Below, piece after piece: positions 16,900 to 27,747 of a stretch of DNA of 64,000 nt. Position 1 is the stretch's first letter. Every line of letters begins with the position of its first letter. Under the pieces are notes generated by a model, which worked only from the letters and a program-made list of their open reading frames with translations, was not told the DNA's origin and searched no databases. The translations under genes and the position numbers were made by a program. The stretch is from Variovorax flavidus (GTDB lineage Bacteria; Pseudomonadota; Gammaproteobacteria; Burkholderiales; Burkholderiaceae_C), in assembly GCF_030317145.1 (NCBI RefSeq), contig NZ_JASZYE010000001.1, positions 1 to 64,000 on the forward strand, read 5' to 3'.

Positions 16900-19800
16900 A
16901 CTCAGCGACAAGAAGATCCGCGCGCTCACGCTCCCCGCGATGCATGCGTTGCCGAAGCAGCAAGCGCTCGCGCCCGGCCTGCCGGGGTATGCCGAACTGC
17001 ATTGCCTCACCAACTTCAGCTTCCAGCGCGGCGCGTCCACGCCCGAGGAAATGGTGGAGCGCGCCTATCACCTCGGCTATGCGGCCCTCGCGATCACCGA
17101 CGAATGCTCGGTGGCCGGCGTGGTGCGTGCGCATGTCGGCCTGCTTGAATTGCCCGCGAAGCTAGAGGCCCACGAGCGCGATTACCCCGAGGAGCCGCCG
17201 ATCCCGCGCCACCCGGACTTCCGGCTGCTGTTCGGCAGCGAGTTCCGCTTCGAGCGCTTCAAGCTGGTGGTCATTGCCAACGACACCGAAGGCTGGGGCA
17301 ACCTTTGCGAATTCATCACCGCCGCACGCAACACCGAACTGCCCAAGGGCGAATACCGCGTGAGCTGGGAAGACAGCGACGTCGCCTCGCTGCAGCATTG
17401 CCAGATTCTTTTCGTACCTGACCGGAATCCCGGCGGCGCGGTCGATGTCTCCACGTTGCACGAAGACCTGATCGCGGCCCGGACGCTGTTCGGCGGCAAC
17501 CTCTGGCTGGCTGTCGAGATGCTCAACGAACTCGACGACGACCTCTGGTTCGTCACGCTGGCCGAGGCGGGCGAACAGGCCGGCGTGCCGCTCGTGGCCG
17601 CCGGCGACGTGCACATGCATGCACGCGCGCGCAAGCCGCTGCAGGACGTGCTCACCGCCGTGCGCGAAGGCAAGACCGTGGCCGAGTGCGGCTTCGCGCT
17701 GCAGTCCAACGCCGAGCGGCACCTGCGGCAGCGCGTGCGGCTGGCGGGGCTCTATACCGACGAGATGCTCGCGAACACGCTCCGGGTGGCGGAGCGCTGC
17801 CGCTTCGATCCCGAGGTGATCCGCGAGAACTACAAGTACCCGCTCGAAAGCGTGGGCAACGGGGAGACGCCGGCGCAGACGCTGGTGCGCAAGACCTGGG
17901 AGGGCGCGATCCAGCGCTACCCCCCCGAACGGTATGCGTCGGGCATCCCCGAGAAGGTCTGCCGCCAGGTGCAACGCGAGCTTCAGCTGATCCTCGAACT
18001 CGAATACGAGATGTTCTTCCTCACGGTCGAGGACATCGTGCGCTTCGCCCGTCAGGAGAAAATCCTTTGCCAGGGCCGCGGCTCCTCGGCCAACTCGGTG
18101 GTCTGCTACTGCCTGGGCATCACCGCGATCGCTCCCGACAAAGGCCACCTGCTGTTCGAGCGCTTCCTGAGCCGCCACCGCCGCGAGCCGCCCGACATCG
18201 ACGTCGACTTCGAGCACCAGCGGCGCGAAGAGGTCATCCAGTACATCTACAAGAAATACGGCCGAGAGCGCGCCGCCATCGCAGCGGTCGTGATCTGCTA
18301 CCGCTCGCGCAGCGCACTGCGCGACGTGGGCAAGGCGCTCGGCATCGACGCGCGGCTGATCGACGAATTCGCCAAGGACCACTACTGGTTCGACGAAACC
18401 GTGCTCGGCGAGCAGCTGAAGGCGGCGGCCGCGCGCGCGGAGGTGCACGAAGACCCGCTCAAGCTGCAGCAGTGGATCGACCTCACATGCCAGCTCAAGG
18501 GGTTTCCGCGCCACCTGAGCCAGCACGTCGGCGGCTTCGTGCTCACCCATACGCGGCTCACGCGGCTGGTGCCGGTGGAAAAGGCATCGATGAAGGACCG
18601 CTCCGTCATCCAGTGGGAAAAGGACGACCTCGAAGCCATGGGCATGCTCAAGGTCGACGTGCTCGCGCTGGGCATGCTCAGCGCCATCCGTCGCGGGCTC
18701 GAACTCATGAACCGCTGGCGCGGCACGACGCTGCAGATGCATCAGATTCCCAACGACGACCGGGAAGTGTTCGACATGATCTGCGATGCCGACACCGTCG
18801 GCGTGTTCCAGATCGAGAGCAGGGCGCAGATGTCGATGCTGCCGCGCCTGAAGCCGCGCACCTACGAGGACCTGGTGATCGAGGTGGCGATCGTGCGGCC
18901 GGGGCCCATCCAGGGTGGCATGGTGCATCCGTATCTCAAGCAGCGCGAGCGCGTGCGCAAGGGGCTCCCCATCCACTACGAGAAGGACGAACTGCGGCCC
19001 GCACTGGAGCGAACCCTGGGCGTGCCGATCTTCCAGGAGCAGGTGATGCAGATTGCCATGGTCGCCGCCGATTTCACCGCGGACGAGGCTGATCAGTTGC
19101 GCCGGGCCATGGCCGCATGGAAGCGCAAGGGCGGCCTCGGGAAGTTTCACGACAAGCTCGTGAACGGCATGGTTCGCAAAGGCTACAAGCCCGCCTTTGC
19201 CGAAGCGATCTTCAAGCAGGTGATGGGCTTCGGCGATTACGGATTTCCCGAGAGCCATGCCGCGAGCTTTGCCTTGCTGGTCTGCGTCAGCAGCTGGCTC
19301 AAGCGCCACGAACCCGCCTGCTTCCTGGCGGCGCTGCTCGATTCGCAGCCGATGGGTTTCTACAGCCCTTCGCAGCTTGTGCAGGACGCGCGGCGCCATG
19401 GCGTCGAGGTGCGGCCGGTCGATGTCACGGCAAGCGAATTCGATAGCAGTCTCGAGGCCCGCGAGCCCGATGCGCCGCGCATGCCGGATGGCACCGATGT
19501 GCGCCATGCAGGGCGCCTGGGCCATCCGGACCCGCCCGCCGTGCGGCTGGGCCTGCGGATCGTGTCAAGCCTCAGCGAGGCAGGCGCCGGGCGTCTTCTT
19601 GCGGCGCGCACGCAGGCACCCTTCACCAGCACCGAAGACCTTGCACTGCGAGCCGAGCTCGACGCCAAGGACATGGCCGCGCTGGCCGCCGCCGATGCGC
19701 TGATGTCGCTCTCGGGCCATCGCCGCCAGCAGGTGTGGGACGCCACCGCCCAGCGCCGCGCGCCCGCGTTGCTCAAGGGCGTGCCGATCGACGAGCCCGC

Positions 19801-20257
19801 CTTGCAGCTGCCCGCCGCGCCCGAGGGCGAGGAAATCCTCGGCGATTACGTCTCGCTGGGCCTCACGCTGCGCCGCCATCCGCTCGCATTGCTGCGCCCG
19901 CGGCTCGCCCGCATGAACCTGATGAGCGCGGAACAACTGCGCTCGCTGCCCAGCGGCCAGACCGTGCGCGCCTGCGGCATGGTCAAGGGGCGCCAGCGCC
20001 CGCAGACCGCCAAAGGCACCATCTTCGTCACGCTCGAGGACGAGACCGGCAACGTCAACGTGATCGTCTGGAGCCACGTGATCGAGGCCTGGCGCGAACC
20101 GCTGCTCAAGTCGACGCTGCTGGCGGTGCAGGGCACCTGGCAGCGCGATGTGGACAGCGGCGGTGAAGTGCGGCATCTGGTCGCGACGGGGTTCAAGGAC
20201 CTCACGCCGCTGCTGGGGCGCCTGGCGCAGGCCACCAGAAGCCGGGATTTTCACTAG
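16892..20257 (+). CDS. dnaE2: error-prone DNA polymerase III alpha subunit DnaE2 (ImuC)
   Basis: A 1121-residue C-family polymerase that performs lesion bypass in SOS-induced mutagenesis. An N-terminal PHP domain (GYAELHCLTNFSFQRGASTPEE; AITDECSVAGVVRAH) is followed by the palm with catalytic Asp residues in PPDIDVDFEHQRRE (about residue 435) and MLKVDVLALGML. A helix-hairpin-helix region comes next, then a C-terminal OB fold (VRACGMVKGRQRPQTAKGTI). The alpha-subunit C-terminal tail that binds tau is absent, as in other DnaE2 proteins. The ATG at 16892 overlaps the imuB stop by eight bases. Regulation is through the LexA box upstream of imuA. Confidence 0.95.
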   Translation: MPELSDKKIRALTLPAMHALPKQQALAPGLPGYAELHCLTNFSFQRGASTPEEMVERAYHLGYAALAITDECSVAGVVRAHVGLLELPAKLEAHERDYPEEPPIPRHPDFRLLFGSEFRFERFKLVVIANDTEGWGNLCEFITAARNTELPKGEYRVSWEDSDVASLQHCQILFVPDRNPGGAVDVSTLHEDLIAARTLFGGNLWLAVEMLNELDDDLWFVTLAEAGEQAGVPLVAAGDVHMHARARKPLQDVLTAVREGKTVAECGFALQSNAERHLRQRVRLAGLYTDEMLANTLRVAERCRFDPEVIRENYKYPLESVGNGETPAQTLVRKTWEGAIQRYPPERYASGIPEKVCRQVQRELQLILELEYEMFFLTVEDIVRFARQEKILCQGRGSSANSVVCYCLGITAIAPDKGHLLFERFLSRHRREPPDIDVDFEHQRREEVIQYIYKKYGRERAAIAAVVICYRSRSALRDVGKALGIDARLIDEFAKDHYWFDETVLGEQLKAAAARAEVHEDPLKLQQWIDLTCQLKGFPRHLSQHVGGFVLTHTRLTRLVPVEKASMKDRSVIQWEKDDLEAMGMLKVDVLALGMLSAIRRGLELMNRWRGTTLQMHQIPNDDREVFDMICDADTVGVFQIESRAQMSMLPRLKPRTYEDLVIEVAIVRPGPIQGGMVHPYLKQRERVRKGLPIHYEKDELRPALERTLGVPIFQEQVMQIAMVAADFTADEADQLRRAMAAWKRKGGLGKFHDKLVNGMVRKGYKPAFAEAIFKQVMGFGDYGFPESHAASFALLVCVSSWLKRHEPACFLAALLDSQPMGFYSPSQLVQDARRHGVEVRPVDVTASEFDSSLEAREPDAPRMPDGTDVRHAGRLGHPDPPAVRLGLRIVSSLSEAGAGRLLAARTQAPFTSTEDLALRAELDAKDMAALAAADALMSLSGHRRQQVWDATAQRRAPALLKGVPIDEPALQLPAAPEGEEILGDYVSLGLTLRRHPLALLRPRLARMNLMSAEQLRSLPSGQTVRACGMVKGRQRPQTAKGTIFVTLEDETGNVNVIVWSHVIEAWREPLLKSTLLAVQGTWQRDVDSGGEVRHLVATGFKDLTPLLGRLAQATRSRDFH

Positions 20258-21237
20258 GGCCGTTCCTGCGCCGTCACCTTCCGCGTGACGAGGCGGCCAT
20301 CGCGCAGCAGCGACACCTCGACAGGCCGACCGATGCGATCCGCGCCCAGCAGGCGCAGCAGGTCATCCGCGCCCCCCACGACCACGTCGTCCAGCGCAAT
20401 GAGGATGTCGCCCACGCGCAGTCCTGCCAAGTCCGCGGCACCGCCGGCCTGCACTTCGCCGATACGCACGGCGTTGGCGCCCGAATGAACGGCCAGTGCC
20501 ACGCGCCGTGGAAGCGGCACCGTCTGCGCCGCGATGCCCAGATGCGCGCGCCGCACCCGGCCATGGGCGATGAACTCGCCGATCACGAAGCGCGCCGTGT
20601 TGCTCGACACCGCGAACGCAAGTCCCTGCGCGCCCGCGATCATGGCCGTGTTGATGCCCACCACCTGCCCGGACGCGGCCACGAGTGCGCCGCCCGAGTT
20701 GCCCGGATTGAGCGCCGCATCGGTCTGGATCACGTCGTCGATGAGGTGCCCGCTCTGCGAGCGCAGCGATCGACCCAGCGCCGACACGATGCCGGCCGTG
20801 ATGGTCGACTCGAAGCCCAGCGGATTGCCGATGCCCACGACCAGATGGCCGCGCTTGAGCATCTTCGAATCCCCGAGCGTCGCGGTGGCTGCGCCGCGCG
20901 GAAGCTCCACGCGCAGTAGCGCGAGATCGGTGGCGGGGTCATCGCCGAGCAGCTCGGCTTCCCTGTCGCCAGCCTCCGCGAGCCCGATGCGCATGCGGCG
21001 CGCGCCGCCGACGACGTGGCTGTTGGTGAGCACCAGTCCGTCGCCGGCGATGACCACGCCCGAGCCCAGGCCGCCGCGCCGTCCGGGCGCGCCGCTCTGC
21101 ACGCGCACCACGGCCGGCCCGACGTTGTCGGCCACCGTTGCAACCGCATGCGAATAGGCGTCGATGAGTGCGTCCTGGTTCAGCTCGGTTGCACTGTCTT
21201 CGGCGGAGTTGGGGGAGGGCGTGTGGTCGTCGAACAT
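20254..21237 (-). CDS. S1C (HtrA/DegP-like) serine protease with PDZ domain
   Basis: A 327-residue trypsin-fold protease with an intact triad: His74 in GLVLTNSHVVGG, Asp104 in ATDLALLRV and Ser181 in NPGNSGGAL. One PDZ domain follows (LGIAAQTVPLPRR to the C-terminus; ADLAGLRVGDILIALDDVVV). No signal peptide is visible, unlike DegP/DegQ, so it may be cytoplasmic or use another route. The ATG at 21237 was chosen because the longer frame overlaps the LuxR-type gene. It is the last gene of an operon with that regulator and a degenerate protease paralogue. Its stop overlaps that of dnaE2 tail to tail. Confidence 0.88.
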   Translation of the reverse strand: MFDDHTPSPNSAEDSATELNQDALIDAYSHAVATVADNVGPAVVRVQSGAPGRRGGLGSGVVIAGDGLVLTNSHVVGGARRMRIGLAEAGDREAELLGDDPATDLALLRVELPRGAATATLGDSKMLKRGHLVVGIGNPLGFESTITAGIVSALGRSLRSQSGHLIDDVIQTDAALNPGNSGGALVAASGQVVGINTAMIAGAQGLAFAVSSNTARFVIGEFIAHGRVRRAHLGIAAQTVPLPRRVALAVHSGANAVRIGEVQAGGAADLAGLRVGDILIALDDVVVGGADDLLRLLGADRIGRPVEVSLLRDGRLVTRKVTAQERP

Positions 21238-21244
21238 GGTTCTC

Positions 21245-21622
21245 TCAGAGATGGATGACACCCTGCCGAACCGCCTGCGCCACCGCATCCGTGCGGCCGG
21301 TGGCATCCAGCTTGTCGAGCAGCGAGCCGACATGGAACTTGGCCGTGTGCACCGAAATGCCCAGCCGCCGTGCGATGGCCTTGTTGGATGCGCCCTCGGC
21401 CATCAGCGCCAGCACTTCGACTTCGCGCCGGGTCAGCGCCGCATCGGCATCGGCCGCGGGCAAGGTGTCTGCCGGCACGACCGCGACATCGGCCGGCTCG
21501 CCGCGCTGGGCGACACGCAGCCCCGGCACGTCCGACAGCGACGCGAGCAGGCGTTCCGACAGCTCTGCATCGGCGATATCGACCGCGATCACGATCGGTT
21601 CCGTAACGCCCGTCTTGTTCAA
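21245..21622 (-). CDS. LuxR-type (GerE) DNA-binding response regulator-like protein
   Basis: A 125-residue protein with a truncated N-terminal region (about 60 residues, PIVIAVDIADAELSERLLA) lacking a recognisable phospho-acceptor Asp pocket. It is followed by a clear LuxR helix-turn-helix (LTRREVEVLALMAEGASNKA, IARRLGISVHTAKFHVGSLL). Its ATG at 21622 overlaps the stop of the upstream protease-like gene by four bases, and the active protease follows eight bases after its stop. It probably regulates this operon or envelope/stress genes; a phosphorelay role looks unlikely. Confidence 0.85.
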   Translation of the reverse strand: MNKTGVTEPIVIAVDIADAELSERLLASLSDVPGLRVAQRGEPADVAVVPADTLPAADADAALTRREVEVLALMAEGASNKAIARRLGISVHTAKFHVGSLLDKLDATGRTDAVAQAVRQGVIHL

Positions 21623-22500
21623 TCGGCCGGCCTTTCGCCAATGGTGATCTTCGCCTCGACCGGCTGGCCGGCGCGGCGCAGCGACAGCGTCACGACCGTG
21701 CCCACGCTCGCCGGGCCCAGTGCCCGCAGCAGCGCCTGCACGCTGCGCACCGCTTCGCCGTTCCAGGCCACGATGACGTCGCCCTGGTGCAGGCCCGCCT
21801 TCGCGGCCGGTCCATCGCGGTCGATGGCCATGACCATTGCGCCGATGCCATCGGGCTCGAGCTTCACCGGCTGGAGGCCGACACCCAGGTAGCCTCGCGG
21901 CACCCGGCCGTGCGCGGCGAGCTGCGCGGCGACACGGTCGATCGTCGCGCCCGGAATGACCAGCACCCGCCGGCGTGGGCCGAACACGCTCATGCCGATG
22001 GCCCGGCCCTGCGCGTCCAGCGCCAGCCCGCCTTCGGCGATGCGCCGCATGTGGAGTCCGAGTTCGATCCGCGCGTCGATCTCGCCGCCGCGCAGGCTGC
22101 GCCAGGCGGGGCCCGACAGCGAGACCACGCCAGCTGCCGCAACCGGTGTGCCCGCGACCGACCCGACCGCGAGCGCGATGGCTCCGGCGCGCACCGGAGC
22201 CGGGTCGAACGCGATCGGGGCGGGCGTGCCGCTTTCGATGCGCAACAGGGCGATGTCGGTACCGGCATCGCGTCCGACGAGTTTCGCGCCGGCGCTCGCG
22301 CCGTCCGGCAGGCAGACCGTCACTTCCGCGTCGTCTGGCAGCGCCTCGTCGCAGGTGACGACCAGCCCGTCGCGCCAGGCAAATCCGCTGGAGCGCGAAC
22401 GCCCGGTGTGCACCGCCACCACGCTGCGGGCCGCGCCGGCCACCGCGTCGGCCATTGCCGCGGACAGTTGTTCGAAAGATGAGGACATCGTGTCGGCCAT
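21619..22500 (-). CDS. degenerate S1C protease paralogue with PDZ domain
   Basis: A 293-residue trypsin-like/PDZ protein, paralogous to the product of 20254-21237. In the alignment by eye, the His position (TNSHVV in the partner) reads TCDEAL here and the Ser position (GNSGG) reads IAEGG, while Asp of DIALLRI is kept. Hydrolysis is therefore not expected. The PDZ domain (YLGVGLQPVKLEPDG; AKAGLHQGDVIVAWNGEAV) is intact. A role as pseudoprotease, scaffold or regulator of the active partner is inferred. It is the first gene of the three-gene operon; ATG at 22500 or 22488. Confidence 0.85.
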   Translation of the reverse strand: MADTMSSSFEQLSAAMADAVAGAARSVVAVHTGRSRSSGFAWRDGLVVTCDEALPDDAEVTVCLPDGASAGAKLVGRDAGTDIALLRIESGTPAPIAFDPAPVRAGAIALAVGSVAGTPVAAAGVVSLSGPAWRSLRGGEIDARIELGLHMRRIAEGGLALDAQGRAIGMSVFGPRRRVLVIPGATIDRVAAQLAAHGRVPRGYLGVGLQPVKLEPDGIGAMVMAIDRDGPAAKAGLHQGDVIVAWNGEAVRSVQALLRALGPASVGTVVTLSLRRAGQPVEAKITIGERPAD

Positions 22501-22589
22501 GGGAGCTCCTTAGATGGCTTCATTGTGTGAAGGCACAAGGGGATGGCGCTACTGCCCGGATGGGCAGGGTGTGCATACTGGCTGCTCCG

Positions 22590-22973
22590 ATGAAGCTCGA
22601 ACCCTTTGTCCGCGTCGACGAAACGCCGTTCTCCGCCTCCAGGGAAGAGGTCGTGCGGATGCGAGGCGTGCCCGCGAGAACATGCCGCAACGGCATCGGT
22701 CTCCACGAGATGGACTATGAATCGGTCGTTTTCCGCTTTCAGGACTGCGGCAGGCTGGAGGAAATCACGCTGCAGGCGCCGGTGGTGAATATCGGCAACG
22801 TGTCCGTGCCGTTCGCCGCGCTCTCTTCTTTCGTCCGCACGACCGATCCGGCAGCGTTCGAGAAGGCGGGGTTTCTTGTCAGTCCGCGGTTCGGACTGGC
22901 CTTCGATCCGGACGAGGAATTCTGGGTTACCGCGCTCGCGGCTCACTGCCTGGATTCGTGGCGCGCCATCTGA
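22590..22973 (+). CDS. conserved hypothetical protein
   Basis: A 127-residue soluble protein starting MKLEPFVRVDETPFSASREEV. It has no signal peptide, membrane segment or known motif that I recognise. Alternating hydrophobic strands (ESVVFRFQDCGRLEEITLQAP) suggest a mainly beta fold. It sits between the divergent protease operon and nadC, with about 100 bases to nadC. Function unknown. Confidence 0.7.
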   Translation: MKLEPFVRVDETPFSASREEVVRMRGVPARTCRNGIGLHEMDYESVVFRFQDCGRLEEITLQAPVVNIGNVSVPFAALSSFVRTTDPAAFEKAGFLVSPRFGLAFDPDEEFWVTALAAHCLDSWRAI

Positions 22974-23075
22974 GCGCTGCCCGGCGCGAGGCGGAAACTC
23001 ACGGATCCGCCACTTTCGAGAGCCGTCAAAATGGCGCCTCCAAGACAAGGGAGCGGCTCTCGCAACTCACGACAC

Positions 23076-23951
23076 ATGACCAGCTTTTTCGATTTTTCCA
23101 GGGCCAGCGTGGCCGAATTGGCGAGCACGGATGCGCGCCGGGCATTGCAGGAGGACGTTGGCGATCACGACCTTACGGCTGGACTGGTGGCGCCGCAGCG
23201 GAGGGCCACGGCCCGGGTGCGCACGCGCGAGGCCGCCGTGCTGTGCGGCGCCCCGTGGGTGGAAGCCGTCGTGCGGCAACTCGACCCGCAAGCGCGCGTG
23301 ACGTGGCATTGCGCGGAGGGCGAGCACTGCACCGCCGATCAGACGGTGCTCGAACTCGCCGGCGACGCGCGCAGCTTGCTCACCGCCGAACGCACCGCAC
23401 TCAATTTCCTTCAATTGCTGAGCGCCGTGGCGACACGCACCGCCACCTACGTCGATGCGGTCCGCGGTACGCGCGCCCAGATCGTCGATACGCGCAAGAC
23501 CTTGCCGGGCCTTCGGCTGGCGCAGAAATACGCCGTGCGCACCGGTGGTGGCACGAACCACCGCATCGGCCTCTATGACGCGATCCTGATCAAGGAGAAC
23601 CACATTGCGGCGGCCGGCGGCGTCAGCGCGGCCCTGCGCGCAGCGGCCGAGGTCGCTGCGCAGGCGAAGTTCGTCGAAATCGAGGTCGAGACGCTCGCCC
23701 AACTCGACGAGGCGCTGGCCAACGGCGCCCGCATGGTCCTGCTGGACAACATGGACCTGCCCACCCTGCGCGAAGCCGTGCGCCGCAACGATGTGGCGGG
23801 CGACGCACGCGCGGTGCTCGAGATCTCGGGTGGCGTCACGCTCGACAGCATTCGCGCCCTGGCCGAGACCGGCGTCGACCGCATTTCGGTCGGCGCCCTC
23901 ACCAAGGATGTCAAGGCCATCGATTTCTCGATGCGGTTCCAGGAAGGTTGA
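23076..23951 (+). CDS. nadC: nicotinate-nucleotide pyrophosphorylase (quinolinate phosphoribosyltransferase)
   Basis: A 291-residue enzyme converting quinolinate and PRPP to nicotinate mononucleotide in de novo NAD synthesis. The signature is complete: DTRKTLPGLRLAQKYAVRTG, then GGTNHRIGLYDAILIKENH with the conserved Arg/Lys substrate contacts, followed by EIEVETLAQLDEAL and LEISGGVTLDSI. The ATG at 23076 was chosen over upstream codons because it begins the family N-terminus. nadA follows three bases after the stop, forming a two-gene NAD operon. Confidence 0.96.
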   Translation: MTSFFDFSRASVAELASTDARRALQEDVGDHDLTAGLVAPQRRATARVRTREAAVLCGAPWVEAVVRQLDPQARVTWHCAEGEHCTADQTVLELAGDARSLLTAERTALNFLQLLSAVATRTATYVDAVRGTRAQIVDTRKTLPGLRLAQKYAVRTGGGTNHRIGLYDAILIKENHIAAAGGVSAALRAAAEVAAQAKFVEIEVETLAQLDEALANGARMVLLDNMDLPTLREAVRRNDVAGDARAVLEISGGVTLDSIRALAETGVDRISVGALTKDVKAIDFSMRFQEG

Positions 23952-23954
23952 GCG

Positions 23955-25079
23955 ATGGCGCACTCACTCATCGGCGTCGACTACGCCCAGCCGATCGCCA
24001 CCGCGGAAGGCGGTTCCACCTGCGACACCCGCCAGGCCTGGGCCCGTGTGCCGCCCGAGCCCACGGCGGCTGAACGCGACGCCTTGAAAGATCGCATCCG
24101 CAGTCTGCTGCGCGAGCGCAATGCGGTGATGGTGTCGCACTATTACGTGCACCCCGATCTGCAGGACCTGGCCGAAGAGACCGGTGGCCTGGTGAGCGAT
24201 TCGCTCGAGATGGCGCGCTTCGGCCGGGACCATGCCGCGCAGACGCTGGTTGTCTCCGGCGTGCGCTTCATGGGCGAGACGGCGAAGATCCTCTCGCCCG
24301 AAAAGCGCGTGCTGATGCCCGACCTGGACGCAACCTGCTCGCTGGATCTCGGCTGCCCGGCCGATGCCTTCAGTGCCTTTTGCGATCAGCATCCGGATCG
24401 CACGGTGGTCGTCTACGCCAACACCAGTGCGGCGGTGAAGGCGCGCGCCGACTGGCTCGTGACCTCGGGATGCGCGCTGGACGTGGTGCGGGCCCTGACG
24501 GCGCAAGGCCAGAAGATTCTGTGGGCGCCGGACCAGCACCTGGGCGACTACATCCGCCGCGAAACCGGGGCGGACATGGTGAGCTGGCAGGGTGCGTGCA
24601 TCGTGCACGACGAATTCAAGGCGCTCGAACTGGAACTGCTCAAGAAGGAGCACCCCGCGGCTCGCGTGCTCGTGCACCCGGAATCACCGGCTGAAGTGAT
24701 TGCGCTGGCCGATGCGGTCGGGTCCACGTCGGCCATTCTGAGCGCCGCGCAACGCATGGATGCGACGGAGTTCATCGTCGCAACCGATACGGGCATGCTG
24801 CACAAGCTGCGTACGCTCAACCCGGGCAAGACCTTCATCGCGGCGCCGACATCGGGCAACGGCGCCACGTGCAAGAGCTGTGCGCACTGTCCGTGGATGG
24901 CCATGAACGGGCTGGCGGACGTGGCGCGCGTGCTGGAAACGGGTGCGGGCGAGGTCCATGTCGATCCCGCGCTGGGCCTGCGTGCGCGCGTGCCGATCGA
25001 TCGCATGCTGGACTTCACCGCGAGACTCAAGAGCGGGCTGCCGGCGGGCGCCATGGTCGCCGGCATCGGCGCTGCCTGA
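23955..25079 (+). CDS. nadA: quinolinate synthase A
   Basis: A 374-residue [4Fe-4S] enzyme condensing iminoaspartate with dihydroxyacetone phosphate to quinolinate. Cluster cysteines are visible in [13 protein letters not shown] and [15 protein letters not shown], and the substrate-binding [20 protein letters not shown] region is intact. It is translated from the nadCA operon; nadB is not in the window. Having nadC before nadA is a common gene order in this group. It is convergent with panC; the 26-base gap holds a GC hairpin (CCCGGC-GGC-GCCGGG, 25085-25099) without a T-run. Confidence 0.96.
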   Translation: MAHSLIGVDYAQPIATAEGGSTCDTRQAWARVPPEPTAAERDALKDRIRSLLRERNAVMVSHYYVHPDLQDLAEETGGLVSDSLEMARFGRDHAAQTLVVSGVRFMGETAKILSPEKRVLMPDLDATCSLDLGCPADAFSAFCDQHPDRTVVVYANTSAAVKARADWLVTSGCALDVVRALTAQGQKILWAPDQHLGDYIRRETGADMVSWQGACIVHDEFKALELELLKKEHPAARVLVHPESPAEVIALADAVGSTSAILSAAQRMDATEFIVATDTGMLHKLRTLNPGKTFIAAPTSGNGATCKSCAHCPWMAMNGLADVARVLETGAGEVHVDPALGLRARVPIDRMLDFTARLKSGLPAGAMVAGIGAA

Positions 25080-25105
25080 GGGCACCCGGCGGCGCCGGGC
25101 GCTGG

Positions 25106-25990
<885 letters not shown>

Positions 25991-26875
25991 CTACCACGCG
26001 TGCAGGGCGTCGTCCGGAAAGCTGCCGTCCTTCACCGCGCGCACATAGGCTTGCATCGCCTGCGCGATGCCGTCGCTCCCGACCATGAAGTTGCGCACGA
26101 ACTTCGGCATCTTGCCGAGGTTGATGCCCAGCATGTCGTGCAGCACGAGCACCTGGCCGGCCGTTGCACGCCCGGCACCGATGCCGATGGTCGCGCATCG
26201 TGTGAGTTCCTGCGTGAGCGCGGCGGCGAGCGACGCGGGCACCATCTCCAACACCAGCATCGCGGCACCTGCATCCTGCAGTTCGAGTGCCTGTCGGCGC
26301 AGCAGTGCGGCTGCCTCGCTCTCCTTGCCTTGCACGCGGTAGCCGCCCAGCGCAAGCACGGTCTGCGGCGTGAGTCCGAGGTGAGCGCACACCGGAAGGC
26401 CGCGCTCCACCAGGAAGCGCACCGTGTCCGCGGTCCAGCCGCCGCCTTCGAGCTTCACCATGTGGGCGCCGGCCTGCATCAGCACCGTAGCGCTGCGCAA
26501 GGCCTGTTCGCGCGACTCCTGGTAGCTGCCGAAGGGCAGGTCGGAGATGAGCCATGCGGTGCCTTGTACGCGGCGCAATCCGCGCGACACGCTTTCGGTG
26601 TGATAGCGCATGGTTTCCAGCGTGACGCCGACGGTGCTGTGCAGTCCCTGGCAGACCATGCCGAGCGAGTCGCCGACCAGCAGGCATTCCACACCCGCAG
26701 CATCCGCCATCGCGGCAAAGGTGGCGTCGTAGGCGGTCAGCATCGTGATCTTCTCGCCGCGTGCATGCATGTCTGCCAGGCGCGGAAGGCTCACTGGCTT
26801 GCGAAGCGAAGGCGCAGAGGCGGGGGGCAATGTGCCGTAGGGACTTGCCGGGTCCTGGGGGATGAGGGTTGACAT
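25991..26875 (-). CDS. panB: 3-methyl-2-oxobutanoate hydroxymethyltransferase
   Basis: A 294-residue enzyme making ketopantoate from 2-oxoisovalerate and methylene-tetrahydrofolate. The hallmark [27 protein letters not shown] supplies metal- and substrate-binding Asp/Ser. [35 protein letters not shown] and the catalytic Glu in [12 protein letters not shown] follow. An extension of about 25 residues precedes the core. It is upstream of panC on the same strand. Ketopantoate is then reduced by a PanE-type enzyme; a candidate of that family lies at 56967-57983. Confidence 0.96.
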   Translation of the reverse strand: MSTLIPQDPASPYGTLPPASAPSLRKPVSLPRLADMHARGEKITMLTAYDATFAAMADAAGVECLLVGDSLGMVCQGLHSTVGVTLETMRYHTESVSRGLRRVQGTAWLISDLPFGSYQESREQALRSATVLMQAGAHMVKLEGGGWTADTVRFLVERGLPVCAHLGLTPQTVLALGGYRVQGKESEAAALLRRQALELQDAGAAMLVLEMVPASLAAALTQELTRCATIGIGAGRATAGQVLVLHDMLGINLGKMPKFVRNFMVGSDGIAQAMQAYVRAVKDGSFPDDALHAW

Positions 26876-26976
26876 GTTGACGGGCTCGAAGCGAAGTGCC
26901 GTTCAGCCGACGGAGTGCGCGGCGGACTGTAGCATCGTCCAAATGGACGGCCGCGTTTTGATCGGGCCGCGTCCGG

Positions 26977-27747
26977 TCAGTTGGTCGCGACCTCCGCCTG
27001 TGCGCGAAGAACGGATTTGTTCGACACCCCTACGACACCGGAAAAAGGCGTGTCCAGCTCCAGGATGATGAAGATCGAGCACGCGAAAGCCAGCGCACAA
27101 ATGCCCAAGGCGACGTTCACGCTTTGATTGATGACCATGAACGCTCCCAATCCGACGTAGATGACCACCACCCATCCGCACACGACGACGAGCAGGGCAG
27201 CGGGCACCGAGCTGTCCTCGCGCTCTGAAGTCAGGACCCGGCTTTGCGCGATCTCGGAGGACAACTGCATGGCGCGCGCCTGATACCACTTTTGGGAATC
27301 ATCGCGCGGCAACATCGACAGGACGGTCTGTTGAAGCTGCGTGATCGCACGCAGGTCTGCGGCATACCTGACATCCTCCAGGCGTCGATCCTTGCGGCGC
27401 TGCCGCTCGGTGAGCTGGGCGATCCGATCCAGGATGCCATGCAACTGCTGACGTGCTGGCCGGGACTCTTCCCCGAAGCCCACCAGGGCGCGATCCAGCA
27501 GCACGATCGAAGTGGAGAGCTGGACCACTTCCGCCTCCCGTTCATCGAACGATCGTTTCGCGGATGTGATCATGAGGCCGAGGACCAGCGCCAGCAGGGT
27601 GGCGAGCATTCCGATTCCGACCTTCGCGGAATCGCGTGCGTCGCTCACGAGGTGGTGCTCCGGCAGCAGCGTCGACAGGCGAACGCCCACCCAGAACCCC
27701 ATCAGGGTCAAGACGAAAACGAGAGTGGCGACGATGTAGGAGAGCAT
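26977..27747 (-). CDS. DUF4239 (bestrophin-like) membrane protein
   Basis: A 256-residue integral membrane protein. The ATG at 27747 gives MLSYIVATLVFVLTLMGFWVG, a first membrane span. A second (IGMLATLLALVLGLMI) follows, then a long cytoplasmic helical region (residues 65-175) and two C-terminal spans (LLVVVCGWVVVIYVGLGAFMV; VALGICALAFACSIFIILEL). This is the arrangement of DUF4239 proteins, sometimes called bestrophin-like. No transport activity is established. It stands alone between panB and a small hypothetical gene. Confidence 0.82.
   Translation of the reverse strand: MLSYIVATLVFVLTLMGFWVGVRLSTLLPEHHLVSDARDSAKVGIGMLATLLALVLGLMITSAKRSFDEREAEVVQLSTSIVLLDRALVGFGEESRPARQQLHGILDRIAQLTERQRRKDRRLEDVRYAADLRAITQLQQTVLSMLPRDDSQKWYQARAMQLSSEIAQSRVLTSEREDSSVPAALLVVVCGWVVVIYVGLGAFMVINQSVNVALGICALAFACSIFIILELDTPFSGVVGVSNKSVLRAQAEVATN

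Noticed and set aside
17162..19525. A 787-codon minus-strand frame within dnaE2
   Set aside because: It is a mirror of the conserved polymerase coding sequence and has no recognisable domain.
25085..25099. Intrinsic terminator between nadA and panC
   Set aside because: A GC-rich palindrome is present but the T-run is missing, so it is mentioned only in the nadA entry.
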